This document shows, one piece after another, positions 16,550-25,366 of a stretch of 64,000 nt of DNA. The stretch is from Pseudomonas fluorescens (GTDB taxonomy: Bacteria; Pseudomonadota; Gammaproteobacteria; Pseudomonadales; Pseudomonadaceae). The notes under the pieces are model-generated. The model was given only the letters and a program-made list of their open reading frames with translations, made no database searches and was not told the DNA's origin. Made by a program: the position numbers and the translations under genes. The stretch spans positions 5,845,001 through 5,909,000 of the forward strand of contig LR782234.1 in the NCBI GenBank assembly GCA_902825215.1, given 5' to 3'. Position 1 is the first letter of the stretch. Each line of letters begins with the position of its first letter.

Positions 16550-17545
16550 GTGCCCCCTTCGTCTGAACGCTTCGTCCCCGCCTTCGGCCTCGGTAATCCG
16601 CATCTGCAGACCTTGTGGGGACCGCTGTGGCGCAAAACCGTACACATCGAACGCGAGCGTGAGCGCTTGTGGCTGGAAGACGGCGATTTTCTCGACCTCG
16701 ACTGGCACGGCCCGCACAGCGCCGAAGCGCCGTTGGTGCTGGTGTTGCACGGGCTGACCGGTTCTTCCAACTCGCCTTATGTGGCGGGCATTCAAAAGGC
16801 CTTGGCTGATCAGGGTTGGGCCAGCGTTGCGCTGAACTGGCGTGGCTGCTCGGGCGAACCGAACCTGCTGCCGCGCAGCTACCATTCCGGCGCCAGCGAA
16901 GATCTGGCCGAGACCATCAAACACTTGCATGCGAAGCGCCCGCTGGCGCCGCTGTTTGCGGTCGGCTACTCACTCGGCGGCAACGTTCTGCTCAAGCATC
17001 TTGGCGAGACCGGTAGCGCCAGTGGCCTGATGGGCGCGGTGGCGGTCTCGGTGCCGTTTCGCCTCGATCAATGCGCCGACCGCATCGGCCAGGGTTTTTC
17101 CAAGGTTTATCAGGCGCACTTCATGCGTGAGATGGTCGCCTACATCAAGAACAAGCAGCGGCAGTTTCAGCATGACGGTCGTGCGGATGGCCTGGCGAAA
17201 CTGGTGGCGCTCGGTTCGCTGGAAAACATGCGCACGTTCTGGGATTTCGATGGTCGGGTAACCGCGCCATTGCATGGTTTCAACGATGCCGAGGATTACT
17301 ACCGGCGCGCTTCGAGTCGCTATTTCCTCGGCGAGATTCGCACGCCGACCCTGATCATCCAGGCGGCGGACGATCCATTCGTATTCCCGCACAGCCTGCC
17401 GCAGGCTGATGAGCTGTCGGCCTGCACGCAATTCGAGCTGCAGCCGCGCGGCGGGCATGTCGGGTTTGTCGATGGCTCGGTTCGCAAGCCCGGTTATTAC
17501 CTGGAGCGACGGATTCCGCAGTGGCTTTGCGATATGAACCGTTGA
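16550..17545 (+). CDS. YheT-family alpha/beta hydrolase
   Basis: This 331-residue hydrolase most likely uses a GTG start at 16550 (MPPSSERFVPAFGL). The oxyanion segment VLHGLTGSSNSPYV is near residue 65 and the nucleophile elbow GYSLGGNVLLKHL near residue 143. A conserved aspartate lies in ADDPFVFP and the catalytic histidine in RGGHVGFVDG, completing the triad. The FGLGNPHLQTLWGP motif at the N-terminus is typical of YheT-type proteins. The physiological substrate is unknown; esterase activity is the general expectation. It stands alone between rsmD and a REP pair. Confidence 0.88.
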   Translation: MPPSSERFVPAFGLGNPHLQTLWGPLWRKTVHIERERERLWLEDGDFLDLDWHGPHSAEAPLVLVLHGLTGSSNSPYVAGIQKALADQGWASVALNWRGCSGEPNLLPRSYHSGASEDLAETIKHLHAKRPLAPLFAVGYSLGGNVLLKHLGETGSASGLMGAVAVSVPFRLDQCADRIGQGFSKVYQAHFMREMVAYIKNKQRQFQHDGRADGLAKLVALGSLENMRTFWDFDGRVTAPLHGFNDAEDYYRRASSRYFLGEIRTPTLIIQAADDPFVFPHSLPQADELSACTQFELQPRGGHVGFVDGSVRKPGYYLERRIPQWLCDMNR

Positions 17546-17550
17546 CTCAT

Positions 17551-17638
17551 TGTGGGAGCGAGCCTGCTCGCGAAAGCGGTGTGTCAGTCAAAAACTTATG
17601 ACTGACGGGACGCCTTCGCGAGCAGGCTCGCTCCCACA
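17551..17638. repeat. REP pair, family A, tgtggg-outward
   Basis: Inverted copies tgtgggagcgagcctgctcg and cgagcaggctcgctcccaca with a spacer of about 40 bases. It lies between the convergent genes for the YheT-type hydrolase and the sulfurtransferase. Confidence 0.9.
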
Positions 17639-17652
17639 AGGGTACTGCGGCG

Positions 17653-18507
17653 TTATTCGCCCGTGGCAATGCCTCGCGAGGGTTCGTTGATCCACTCGCT
17701 CCACGACCCGGCATACAGCGCCCCCAGCGGGTAACCGGCCAGGCACAGGGCGAACAGGTTATGACACGCCGTCACCCCCGAGCCGCAGTAGGCAACCAAC
17801 TCCGACGGCGAGCGATCGCCCAGTTTTGCCGCAAAACGCTGCTTGAGCTGAGCGGCCGGCAGAAAGCGCCCGTCGCTGCCGAGGTTCTCCGTGAACGCCG
17901 CGCACTGCGCACCGGGGATGTGCCCGGCGACCGGATCGATCGGTTCCACTTCGCCCTTGAAACGTTGCAGCGCGCGAGCATCGATCAAGGTCAATGACGG
18001 TTGCCCCAGGCGTTGCTGCAATTGCTCGGCGCTGAGCAGCAGGCTCATGTCTGGCTGGCCACTGAAACGGCCGCGGGCAACGGTCGGCGGATCCAGACTC
18101 AGCGGCAGCCCCGCCGCATGCCAGGCCTTGAGCCCGCCGTCGAGAATGAACACCCCGTCGCGCTTGCCCAGCCATGCCAGCAACCACCACGCCCGTGCCG
18201 CGTAGGCACCCGGGCCGTCGTCGTAGAGAACCACGTCGCTGTCATTGCTGATGCCCCAATCTCGCAGGCGTTCGATCAGCGCCGCCGGCTCGGGCAGCGG
18301 ATGACGGCCGCTCACGCCTTTGATGACTTTGCCGCTCAGGTCCCGTTCGAGATCGGCGAAGCTCGCTTCGGCGATGTGCCCTTCGGCGTAGCTGCGCTGA
18401 CCGTAGTCGGGGTCTTCGAGGGCGAAGCGACAATCGAGAATCACCAGTCCCGGCTGCGCCTTGCGGGCGTCCAGTGCGACGGGGCTGATCAGTTGCGCAA
18501 TCGGCAT
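17653..18507 (-). CDS. sseA: 3-mercaptopyruvate/thiosulfate sulfurtransferase SseA type
   Basis: This 284-residue protein has two rhodanese domains. The C-terminal domain carries the active loop AYCGSGVTACHN with the persulfide-forming cysteine near residue 237; the CGSGVTA form matches 3-mercaptopyruvate sulfurtransferases better than thiosulfate-specific enzymes. The N-terminal domain has the usual inactive loop. It would transfer sulfur to cyanide or thiol acceptors in the cytoplasm. It is on the same strand as, and downstream of, the TetR gene laoR, with a 30-base gap, so read-through is possible, but functional linkage is doubtful. Confidence 0.85.
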   Translation of the reverse strand: MPIAQLISPVALDARKAQPGLVILDCRFALEDPDYGQRSYAEGHIAEASFADLERDLSGKVIKGVSGRHPLPEPAALIERLRDWGISNDSDVVLYDDGPGAYAARAWWLLAWLGKRDGVFILDGGLKAWHAAGLPLSLDPPTVARGRFSGQPDMSLLLSAEQLQQRLGQPSLTLIDARALQRFKGEVEPIDPVAGHIPGAQCAAFTENLGSDGRFLPAAQLKQRFAAKLGDRSPSELVAYCGSGVTACHNLFALCLAGYPLGALYAGSWSEWINEPSRGIATGE

Positions 18508-18537
18508 AACGGGCTCCTGGGTATCAACACATAAGGC

Positions 18538-19209
18538 TTATTTGACGTCTTCGAGGGCCTGGGCCAGCGGCACGTAGAACTCTTCGAACAGTGCATTGAC
18601 CTCGTCGCGTGCCTGCGCGGTGACAAACCCGGCTTCCAGCACCAGCACCTGGTATACGCCACGCTTGATGGCTTGTTCACTGAGGTGATTGGAGTTTTCC
18701 CGGGTGGTGCACAGAAACCGCACCCACGAAGTCAGGATGATCCACGCGTTGAGGGTCAGGGATTCGATCTGCACGCGGTCCATGTCGAGAATCCCGGCGG
18801 CGACGAAACCTTCGTAGATTGCCGCGCCTTGAATCACGCAGCGCTGGGAGAAACGCCGGTAACGCGCAGCCAGCTCCGGATCGCTGTCGAGCAGATGTTC
18901 GAGGTCGCGGTGCAGAAAGCGGTAGCGCCACATCGCCGAGAGCAGTTCCTTGAGATAGAAACGCTTGTCCTCGACCGTCGCTGCGCGGCCCTGCGGCGGG
19001 CGCAGAAAGCTGTCGACCAGGCTTTCGTATTCACTGAACAGCACGGCGATGATCGCCTGCTTGTTGGGGAAGTGGTAGTACAGGTTGCCCGGAGAAATCT
19101 CCATGTGGGCGGCAATGTGATTGGTGCTGATACTGCGCTCGCCCTGCTGATTGAACAGTTCGAGGCTGTTGAGCACGATACGCTCGCTGGTTTTTATTCG
19201 TGGGGCCAT
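18538..19209 (-). CDS. laoR: TetR-family repressor LaoR
   Basis: This 223-residue regulator has an N-terminal TetR helix-turn-helix (about residues 8-53: SISTNHIAAHMEISPGNLYYHFPNKQAI) and a helical ligand domain. It is divergent from three genes for an aldehyde dehydrogenase, a Tat-exported small protein and a GMC oxidoreductase. In P. aeruginosa the same set with the same neighbour coaD is the LaoABCR system for long-chain alcohol oxidation, where LaoR represses and responds to long-chain substrates. A 26-bp palindrome in the shared gap is the likely operator. Confidence 0.85.
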   Translation of the reverse strand: MAPRIKTSERIVLNSLELFNQQGERSISTNHIAAHMEISPGNLYYHFPNKQAIIAVLFSEYESLVDSFLRPPQGRAATVEDKRFYLKELLSAMWRYRFLHRDLEHLLDSDPELAARYRRFSQRCVIQGAAIYEGFVAAGILDMDRVQIESLTLNAWIILTSWVRFLCTTRENSNHLSEQAIKRGVYQVLVLEAGFVTAQARDEVNALFEEFYVPLAQALEDVK

Positions 19210-19295
19210 GGCTTGAGCTTTAATTCAGAGTGCGTGTGGGGGCATCTTACGACCTAACCGGAAATGGATAAAACACTGCGGTGCAGGGAAGTCAT

Positions 19296-19325
19296 TTGAC
19301 TTTCTAGAGCATAGACTCTAAAAAG
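19296..19325 (+). promoter_or_regulatory. lao promoter with overlapping 26-bp palindromic operator candidate
   Basis: A -35 hexamer TTGACT (19296-19301) is followed after 17 bases by TAAAAA (19319-19324). Overlapping both is the dyad CTTTCTAGAG-N6-CTCTAAAAAG (19300-19325), matching in 9 of 10 positions per arm. A repressor bound here would block laoC transcription, so this is the best candidate LaoR site. Assignment is by position and symmetry only. Confidence 0.65.
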
Positions 19326-19356
19326 TTCGTCACTACAATAAAATCCGGAGCAGATC

Positions 19357-20787
19357 ATGACTGCCGATATTGCCTACCTGCAAACGCTGCAGCCCGCGCT
19401 GGCCGAGCTGGATCGGTTGTTCGAGGCGCAACGTTCTGCCTACGCCGCCAATCCGATGCCGCCCGCCGCCCAGCGCCAGCAATGGCTCAAGGCACTGGCG
19501 GATCTGCTCAGCAGCGAACGGCAGGCCTTGATCGCCGCCATCAGTGCCGATTTCAGCCATCGCAGCGCCGATGAAACCCTGCTTGCCGAACTGATGCCGA
19601 GCCTGCACGGCATTCATTACGCCAGCCGTCATCTCAAAGTCTGGATGAAAGCCTCGCGGCGCAAGGTCGGCATGGCGTTCCAGCCGGCTTCGGCAAAAGT
19701 GGTCTATCAGCCGCTGGGCGTGGTTGGCGTGATCGTGCCGTGGAATTACCCGTTGTATCTGGCCGTCGGCCCGCTAGTTGGCGCGCTGGCGGCGGGCAAT
19801 CGGGTGATGCTCAAACTCAGCGAATCGACCCCGGCTACCGGGCTGCTGCTCAAGGAACTGCTGGGGCGAATCTTCCCCGAAGATCTGGTCTGCGTAGTCC
19901 TCGGCGAGGCCGATATCGGCGTGGCATTTTCCCGCCTGCGCTTCGATCACTTGCTGTTCACCGGCGCCACCAGCATCGGCAAACATGTGATGCGCGCCGC
20001 GGCGGAAAACCTCACCCCGGTGACCCTAGAACTGGGCGGCAAATCCCCGGCCATCGTCTCGCACGACGTACCACTCAAGGACGCCGCCGAGCGCATCGCC
20101 TTCGGCAAGACCCTGAACGCCGGACAGACCTGCGTCGCCCCGGATTACGTGCTGGTGCCGGAAGATCGCGTCGGCGCTTTCGTCGAAGCCTACCGCCAGG
20201 CCGTGCAAGGTTTTTACCCGACGCTGGCCGACAATCCGGACTACACAGCGATCATCAACGAGCGTCAGCTGGCCCGCCTCAACGGCTACGTCAGCGATGC
20301 CACCAGCAAGGGCGCGCTGTTGATTCCGCTGTTCGAACAGGGCCAGGGCCGGCGCATGCCGCACAGCGTGCTGCTGAATGTCAGCGATGAAATGATGGTG
20401 ATGCAGGACGAAATCTTCGGCCCGCTGCTGCCGATCGTGCCTTACCGCGATCTGCAGCAGGCATTTGCTTACATCAATCAGCGCCCACGTCCTCTGGCTC
20501 TTTACTACTTTGGCTACGACAAACGCGAACAGCAGCGCGTGCTGCATGAAACCCATTCCGGCGGCGTGTGCCTCAACGACACGCTGCTGCATGTCGCGCA
20601 GGACGACATGCCGTTCGGCGGCATCGGTGCGTCCGGCATGGGTCATTACCACGGTCACGAAGGTTTCCTGACGTTCAGCAAAGCCAAAGGCGTGCTGATC
20701 AAACAGCGATTCAACGCCGCCAGGCTGATCTACCCGCCTTACGGCAAAACCGTGCAGAAACTGATTCAGAAACTGTTCATTCGCTAA
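19357..20787 (+). CDS. laoC: Long-chain aldehyde (coniferyl-aldehyde-type) dehydrogenase LaoC
   Basis: This 476-residue NAD(P)+ aldehyde dehydrogenase has GVIVPWNYPLYLAVGPL (coenzyme and substrate channel), the general-base segment LELGGKSPAIV, and catalytic cysteine near residue 258 in NAGQTCVAPDY. Sequence style is that annotated as coniferyl aldehyde dehydrogenase (CalB), but the linked Tat protein and GMC oxidoreductase and the TetR regulator match the Lao system, in which this enzyme oxidises fatty aldehydes from long-chain alcohols. ATG 19357 follows a ccggag ribosome site. The C-terminal hydrophobic/basic tail may help membrane association. Confidence 0.87.
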   Translation: MTADIAYLQTLQPALAELDRLFEAQRSAYAANPMPPAAQRQQWLKALADLLSSERQALIAAISADFSHRSADETLLAELMPSLHGIHYASRHLKVWMKASRRKVGMAFQPASAKVVYQPLGVVGVIVPWNYPLYLAVGPLVGALAAGNRVMLKLSESTPATGLLLKELLGRIFPEDLVCVVLGEADIGVAFSRLRFDHLLFTGATSIGKHVMRAAAENLTPVTLELGGKSPAIVSHDVPLKDAAERIAFGKTLNAGQTCVAPDYVLVPEDRVGAFVEAYRQAVQGFYPTLADNPDYTAIINERQLARLNGYVSDATSKGALLIPLFEQGQGRRMPHSVLLNVSDEMMVMQDEIFGPLLPIVPYRDLQQAFAYINQRPRPLALYYFGYDKREQQRVLHETHSGGVCLNDTLLHVAQDDMPFGGIGASGMGHYHGHEGFLTFSKAKGVLIKQRFNAARLIYPPYGKTVQKLIQKLFIR

Positions 20788-20816
20788 ACGCTGGTCACCG
20801 CCGGGTAATAAAAACA

Positions 20817-21362
20817 ATGCACCCAAGCCTGACTGAAACACCCGCGCTGTCGCGCCGTGGCCTGCTGAAATTCAGCCTCGGCGCCACGGCGTTCCTCGCC
20901 ACCGCTGGCCTCGGCGCCAGCCTCAGTGGCTGCTCGTCGAGCATCGCGGCCCACGGTTTTGTCTCACTGCGCGACGGCGATCTGCTGTTTCTGCGCGCGC
21001 TGATTCCGGTGATGCTCGACGGCGCCGTCGCGGCCGAAAAGCTGCCGACTGCGGTCGATGGCACGCTCAAGTCGCTGGACTACAGCCTCGATCATCTGTC
21101 GCCGGAAATGCTCAAGCTCACCCGGCAACTGTTCGATGTGCTGGGCATGGCCGTCACCCGCGGGCCGCTCACCGGCATCTGGGGCAGTTGGGAAAATGCC
21201 AGCGCCGACGCCATGCGGCACTTTCTCGAGCGCTGGGAAAACAGTTCGTTAAGTCTGTTGCGCATGGGGCATAGCTCGCTGCAGCAGATGGTGATGATGG
21301 CGTGGTACACGCGCCCGGAATCCTGGGCGCACTGCGGTTATCCGGGGCCGCCCTCCGTTTGA
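20817..21362 (+). CDS. laoB: Tat-exported small accessory protein LaoB
   Basis: This 181-residue protein starts at ATG 20817 and has a twin-arginine signal (SRRGLLKFSLGATAF) followed by a hydrophobic stretch and LSGC, which also reads as a lipobox; it may be a Tat-exported lipoprotein. The rest is helical and lacks cofactor motifs. Small Tat proteins of this type pair with GMC or gluconate-dehydrogenase-like flavoproteins and carry them across the membrane or hold them there. The neighbours (laoC upstream, laoA downstream) support the role of partner subunit to the flavoprotein. A family A REP pair lies between it and laoA. Confidence 0.82.
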   Translation: MHPSLTETPALSRRGLLKFSLGATAFLATAGLGASLSGCSSSIAAHGFVSLRDGDLLFLRALIPVMLDGAVAAEKLPTAVDGTLKSLDYSLDHLSPEMLKLTRQLFDVLGMAVTRGPLTGIWGSWENASADAMRHFLERWENSSLSLLRMGHSSLQQMVMMAWYTRPESWAHCGYPGPPSV

Positions 21363-21377
21363 AATCGGCGGCGCGGC

Positions 21378-21445
21378 CTTCGCGAGCAGGCTCGCTCCCA
21401 CAGAGGCAATGCATTTCAAATGTGGGAGCGAGCCTGCTCGCGAAG
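21378..21445. repeat. REP pair, family A, reversed arrangement, between laoB and laoA
   Basis: The order is cttcgcgagcaggctcgctc first and gagcgagcctgctcgcgaag last, the mirror of the tgtggg-outward pairs, with about 25 bases between. It lies inside the lao operon in the 134-base gap between laoB and laoA, where it could affect relative expression. Confidence 0.88.
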
Positions 21446-21496
21446 AAGCCAGTCGCCACACCTTGCATCCAAAAATAATAAAAGAGAGCCCGACCG

Positions 21497-23092
21497 ATGC
21501 CCGTACCCGATCCTTTCCGCGAAGGCCTCGCCCGCGGCTGGAAAACCTACAACGGTTCGCAACTGACCGACGACCTGACCCTTGAAGCCGACGTAGCGAT
21601 CATCGGCAGCGGCGCTGGCGGCGGTACCACTGCGGAAATTCTCAGCGCGGCCGGCTACAAAGTCCTGCTGATCGAAGAAGGCCCGCTGAAAACCAGCTCC
21701 GACTTCAAGATGCTTGAAGCACAGGCCTACAGCAGTCTCTATCAGGAAGGCATCGGGCGCATGAGCAAGGACGGTGCGATCACCATCCTGCAAGGCCGCG
21801 CGGTCGGCGGCACGACGTTGATCAACTGGACCTCGAGCTTCCGCACCCCCGATCCGACCCTCGAACACTGGGCCCGCGAACACAACGTCAAAGGCCACAG
21901 CCCGGCCGAGATGGCGCCGTGGTTCGAAAAAATGGAGCAGCGCCTCGGTGTTGCGCCATGGTTGGTGCCGCCGAACGCCAATAACGACGTGATCCGCAAA
22001 GGCTGCGAACAGCTCGGCTACAGTTGGCATGTGATCCCGCGCAACGTGCGCGGCTGCTGGAATCTCGGTTATTGCGGCATGGGCTGCCCGGCCAATGCCA
22101 AGCAATCGATGCTGGTCACGACCATTCCGGCGACGCTGGAAAAGGGTGGCGAGCTGCTGTACCTGGCGCGCGCCGAGAAACTGCTGATCAGCGGCGACAA
22201 GGTGACCGGTCTGCAATGCGCGGCCATGGACGAGCGCTGTGTCGAGCCGAGCGGTCGGCGCATCACCGTGCAGGCGCGGCATTACGTGCTGGCCGGCGGC
22301 GGCATCAACAGCCCGGCGTTGCTGTTGCGTTCGGACGCGCCGGACCCGCACGGAAACCTCGGCAAACGCACCTTTCTGCACCCGGTGAACATGTCCGCCG
22401 CGCGCTTCGATGAGGTCATCAACCCGTTCTACGGCGCGCCACAGTCGATCTACTCTGACCATTTCCAGTGGAAGGACGGCACCACCGGACCGATGGCCTT
22501 CAAACTCGAAGTGCCGCCACTGCACCCAGCGCTCGCGGCGACGTTGCTCGGCGGCTTCGGCGCAGAAAATGCGCAGCACATGGCCGACCTGCCGCACACC
22601 CACGCCATGCTCGCGTTGCTGCGTGACGGTTTTCATCCGGACAGCACGGGTGGCGCGGTCGAGCTGCGCGGCGACGGTTCGCCGGTGCTCGACTATCAGG
22701 TTTCGCCCTACGCCTGGGACGGTTTGCGCCGGGCCTTTCATGTCATGGCGGAAATCCAGTTCGCCGGCGGCGCGAAATCGGTGATGCCGATGCACGCCGA
22801 CGCCCGCTACGTGAAAACCCTGGGCGAAGCGCGCAGCCTGATCGACGGGCTGAGCCTTGAGCTGTATCGCACGCGCCTGGGCAGCGCCCACGTGATGGGC
22901 GGCTGCGCCATGGGTGAGGATGCCAAAAGCGCGGTAACCGACAGCCTCGGGCGTCATCATCAATTGGCCAATCTGTCGATTCACGATGGCTCGCTGTTCC
23001 CCACCAGTATTGGCGCCAACCCGCAATTGTCGGTGTATGGCCTGACCGCGCAATTGGCGACGTCCCTCGCCGATCGGCTGAGAAACCCATGA
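21497..23092 (+). CDS. laoA: GMC-family long-chain alcohol oxidoreductase LaoA
   Basis: This 531-residue FAD protein of the GMC family has the N-terminal dinucleotide motif ADVAIIGSGAGGGTTAEIL (about residues 29-47) and GRAVGGTTLINWTSSF. A cysteine-bearing patch, GCWNLGYCGMGCPANAK, resembles that in long-chain alcohol oxidases. The C-terminal GMC segment GSAHVMGGCAMG and SLFPTSIGANPQLSVYGL carries the active-site His/Asn. It has no signal of its own, so it may be exported with the Tat protein LaoB. Predicted role: oxidation of long-chain alcohols to aldehydes for LaoC. Confidence 0.87.
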   Translation: MPVPDPFREGLARGWKTYNGSQLTDDLTLEADVAIIGSGAGGGTTAEILSAAGYKVLLIEEGPLKTSSDFKMLEAQAYSSLYQEGIGRMSKDGAITILQGRAVGGTTLINWTSSFRTPDPTLEHWAREHNVKGHSPAEMAPWFEKMEQRLGVAPWLVPPNANNDVIRKGCEQLGYSWHVIPRNVRGCWNLGYCGMGCPANAKQSMLVTTIPATLEKGGELLYLARAEKLLISGDKVTGLQCAAMDERCVEPSGRRITVQARHYVLAGGGINSPALLLRSDAPDPHGNLGKRTFLHPVNMSAARFDEVINPFYGAPQSIYSDHFQWKDGTTGPMAFKLEVPPLHPALAATLLGGFGAENAQHMADLPHTHAMLALLRDGFHPDSTGGAVELRGDGSPVLDYQVSPYAWDGLRRAFHVMAEIQFAGGAKSVMPMHADARYVKTLGEARSLIDGLSLELYRTRLGSAHVMGGCAMGEDAKSAVTDSLGRHHQLANLSIHDGSLFPTSIGANPQLSVYGLTAQLATSLADRLRNP

Positions 23093-23207
23093 AAAAACCG
23101 ATGATTGCCGGCGTCTATAGTGCTTTCTTACCGCACAGGCGACTTGGCCGACCGGTTAGGCTGCGATACCATCCGACTCCCCAACGGACTCCCGCCAGGA
23201 CGACGCG

Positions 23208-23687
23208 ATGAACCGAGTGTTGTACCCAGGTACCTTCGACCCTATTACCAAGGGCCATGGCGATCTGGTCGAACGCGCCTCGCGCCTGTTCGACCATGTG
23301 ATCATTGCCGTCGCCGCCAGCCCGAAAAAGAACCCGCTGTTCCCGCTGGAACAACGCGTGGAACTGGCGCGCGAAGTCACCCGGCACTTGCCGAACGTGG
23401 AAGTGGTCGGCTTTTCGACGCTGCTGGCGCATTTCGCCAAAGAGCAGAACGCCAATGTGTTCCTGCGTGGCTTGCGCGCGGTGTCGGACTTCGAATACGA
23501 ATTTCAGCTGGCCAACATGAACCGTCAGCTGGCGCCGGATGTGGAGAGTCTGTTTCTCACGCCGTCGGAACGTTATTCGTTCATTTCCTCGACGCTGGTG
23601 CGGGAAATTGCCGCGCTGGGCGGCGATATCAGCAAGTTCGTCCACCCGGCCGTGGCCGACGCGCTGACCCTGCGCTTCAAAAAGTAA
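23208..23687 (+). CDS. coaD: Pantetheine-phosphate adenylyltransferase CoaD
   Basis: This 159-residue nucleotidyltransferase makes dephospho-CoA from 4'-phosphopantetheine and ATP. The nucleotidyltransferase motif YPGTFDPITKGH (residues 4-15) and the second motif YSFISSTLVREIAALGGD (about 123-140) are intact. Length and sequence are typical. It lies between laoA and the ferredoxin gene, the same neighbourhood as in P. aeruginosa. Confidence 0.97.
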   Translation: MNRVLYPGTFDPITKGHGDLVERASRLFDHVIIAVAASPKKNPLFPLEQRVELAREVTRHLPNVEVVGFSTLLAHFAKEQNANVFLRGLRAVSDFEYEFQLANMNRQLAPDVESLFLTPSERYSFISSTLVREIAALGGDISKFVHPAVADALTLRFKK

Positions 23688-23700
23688 CGACCGTTCAAAC

Positions 23701-23725
23701 GGCGCCCGCGTGCACTGCGGGCGCC
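23701..23725 (+). terminator. Strong hairpin downstream of coaD
   Basis: A 9-bp perfect GC stem (ggcgcccgc / gcgggcgcc) with a 7-base loop begins 13 bases after the coaD stop. No T-tract follows, so it may be a transcript-stabilising stem and not a true intrinsic terminator. Confidence 0.5.
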
Positions 23726-23789
23726 AATGCGGCACAATTGCGCGCATTGATTTATAGCGCCCGGGCCTGCCGCCCCGGCTGGAGTTAGC

Positions 23790-24041
23790 ATGTCCCTGAT
23801 CATCACCGACGATTGCATCAACTGCGACGTCTGCGAACCCGAGTGCCCGAACGCCGCCATTTCCCAGGGCGAAGAGATCTACGTGATCGACCCCAACCTG
23901 TGCACCCAGTGCGTCGGCCACTACGACGAACCGCAGTGCCAGCAGGTCTGCCCGGTGGATTGCATTCCGCTGGACGAAGCGCATCCGGAGACTGAAGAGC
24001 AGTTGATGGAGAAGTACCGCAAGATCACCGGCAAGGCTTGA
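23790..24041 (+). CDS. YfhL-type 2[4Fe-4S] ferredoxin
   Basis: This 83-residue ferredoxin has two cluster-binding sites: CINCDVCEPECP near the N-terminus, and CTQCVGHYDEPQCQQVCP, where the insertion between cysteines two and three is typical of the Allochromatium/YfhL type with low potentials. It transfers electrons in the cytoplasm; the partner is not evident. A ggagtt ribosome site precedes ATG 23790. Position after coaD is conserved in pseudomonads. Confidence 0.93.
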   Translation: MSLIITDDCINCDVCEPECPNAAISQGEEIYVIDPNLCTQCVGHYDEPQCQQVCPVDCIPLDEAHPETEEQLMEKYRKITGKA

Positions 24042-24063
24042 TTCTTCAGCGCCTGTCAGGTCC

Positions 24064-24130
24064 TCTTCGCGAGCAGGCTCGCTCCCACATTTGAAATGCA
24101 TTCCCATGTGGGAGCGAGCCTGCTCGCGAA
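24064..24130. repeat. REP pair, family A, reversed arrangement
   Basis: Copies cttcgcgagcaggctcgctc and gagcgagcctgctcgcgaaa in mirror order, with a short spacer. Lies between the convergent ferredoxin gene and the small gene at 24162-24485. Confidence 0.88.
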
Positions 24131-24161
24131 AGGGCCATCAGCAGCACCACAAAAACCCCGC

Positions 24162-24485
24162 TCACTCGCGCTGCTCAAACCCCTCCCCCGTGCACCCCAG
24201 ACACCGCACAAACGCCGCCTTCGCCGGGTCGACCACCAGCGCCTGCCCGGCATCGCCGACCCCGCCGCCCAGCGCGGTGAACGGCAACGACACGACAAAC
24301 GCTCCGGCACCGATCACTGTCGCCACGACCAACAACGGCCGAGCGATCAGCAGATCGCCGAGCATGGCGTAGGCCGGTGGGTTCTGGATGGTGTAGCGCG
24401 GGTCACCGCTGCCGTTTTCCGAGGCCCGGGCAACCTGGCTGGAACACAACAGCAGCGTGACGAAGAGGACTTGCAGGCATTTCAT
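24162..24485 (-). CDS. Small exported hypothetical protein
   Basis: This 107-residue protein has a signal peptide (MKCLQVLFVTLLLCSSQVARA, about 21 residues) and one long hydrophobic stretch (about residues 45-70, LLIARPLLVVATVIGAGAFVVSLPF). The C-terminal part, after a glycine-rich turn, has two cysteines in RCLGCTGEGF. I do not recognise a function. Similar short proteins are annotated without evidence as multidrug transporter-like in Pseudomonas; the size is too small for a transporter on its own. It is downstream of and co-oriented with mutM's reverse neighbour, with its own gatccttcgg-containing upstream region. Confidence 0.7.
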   Translation of the reverse strand: MKCLQVLFVTLLLCSSQVARASENGSGDPRYTIQNPPAYAMLGDLLIARPLLVVATVIGAGAFVVSLPFTALGGGVGDAGQALVVDPAKAAFVRCLGCTGEGFEQRE

Positions 24486-24541
24486 GGCGCGATCCTTCGG
24501 GCTGAGCAGTGAGACTCCTCACTATAGACCCAAGGATTTTT

Positions 24542-25354
24542 TCAGGTCTGGCAGCGCGGGCAGAACACACTGGCGCGCTGCCCGAGCTTGACCTCGCGCA
24601 GGCCGGTGCCGCAGACCTTGCAGTGCTCGCCGCCGCGGCCATAGACAAACAGCTCCTGCTGGAAATACCCCGGTTGCCCGTCGCCGCCGATGAAATCACG
24701 CAACGTGGTGCCGCCGCGCTCGATGGCCGCAGCGAGGATGCGTTTGATCTCGATCGCCAGCTTCAGATAGCGCCCTCGGGAAATTCCGCCGGCCGCTCGG
24801 CGCGGGTCGATCCCGGCGGCGAACAGCGCTTCGGTCGCGTAGATATTGCCGACCCCGACCACCACGGCGTTATCCATGATGAACGGCTTGACCGCCATCG
24901 CCCGTCCGCGCGACAGCTGAAACAGCCGCTCGCCATCGAACAGGTCGGTCAACGGCTCTGGCCCGAGGCGAATCAGCAATTCATGATTGAGCGGATCGCT
25001 GCTCCACAACATCGCACCGAAACGCCGTGGATCGGTGTAGCGCAGCGCCAGCCCCGACTCCAGCTCGATGTCGACGTGCTCGTGCTTGAGCGCCGGCAAC
25101 CCGGCTTCGACCAGGCGCAGATTGCCCGACATGCCCAGATGGCTGATCAGCGTGCCGACCTCGGCATTGATCAACAGGTACTTGGCGCGGCGCTCGACCA
25201 GCACGATGCGCTGCCCCGACAGGCGCACGTCGAGGTCTTCGGGGATCGGCCAGCGCAGGCGTCGGTCGCGCACGATGACCCGGCTGACGCGCTGGCCTTC
25301 CAGGTGCGGAGCAATGCCGCGGCGGGTGGTTTCGACTTCCGGCAGTTCAGGCAT
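24542..25354 (-). CDS. mutM: Formamidopyrimidine-DNA glycosylase MutM
   Basis: This 270-residue bifunctional glycosylase/AP lyase excises 8-oxoguanine. The N-terminal PELPEVETTRRG provides the catalytic Pro1 and Glu2 after Met removal. The conserved lysine lies in ERRAKYLLI (about residue 58). The C-terminal zinc finger is complete: CKVCGTG and CPRCQ, separated by 16 residues. It is 12 bases downstream of the HDOD gene on the same strand, so the two may be co-transcribed. Confidence 0.97.
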   Translation of the reverse strand: MPELPEVETTRRGIAPHLEGQRVSRVIVRDRRLRWPIPEDLDVRLSGQRIVLVERRAKYLLINAEVGTLISHLGMSGNLRLVEAGLPALKHEHVDIELESGLALRYTDPRRFGAMLWSSDPLNHELLIRLGPEPLTDLFDGERLFQLSRGRAMAVKPFIMDNAVVVGVGNIYATEALFAAGIDPRRAAGGISRGRYLKLAIEIKRILAAAIERGGTTLRDFIGGDGQPGYFQQELFVYGRGGEHCKVCGTGLREVKLGQRASVFCPRCQT

Positions 25355-25366
25355 GCTGTCCTCGAC

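Noticed and set aside
21416..23053. A 545-codon minus-strand open frame opposite laoA
   Set aside because: Antisense shadow of the GMC oxidoreductase; composition dominated by Arg, His, Gln and Val, with no motif.
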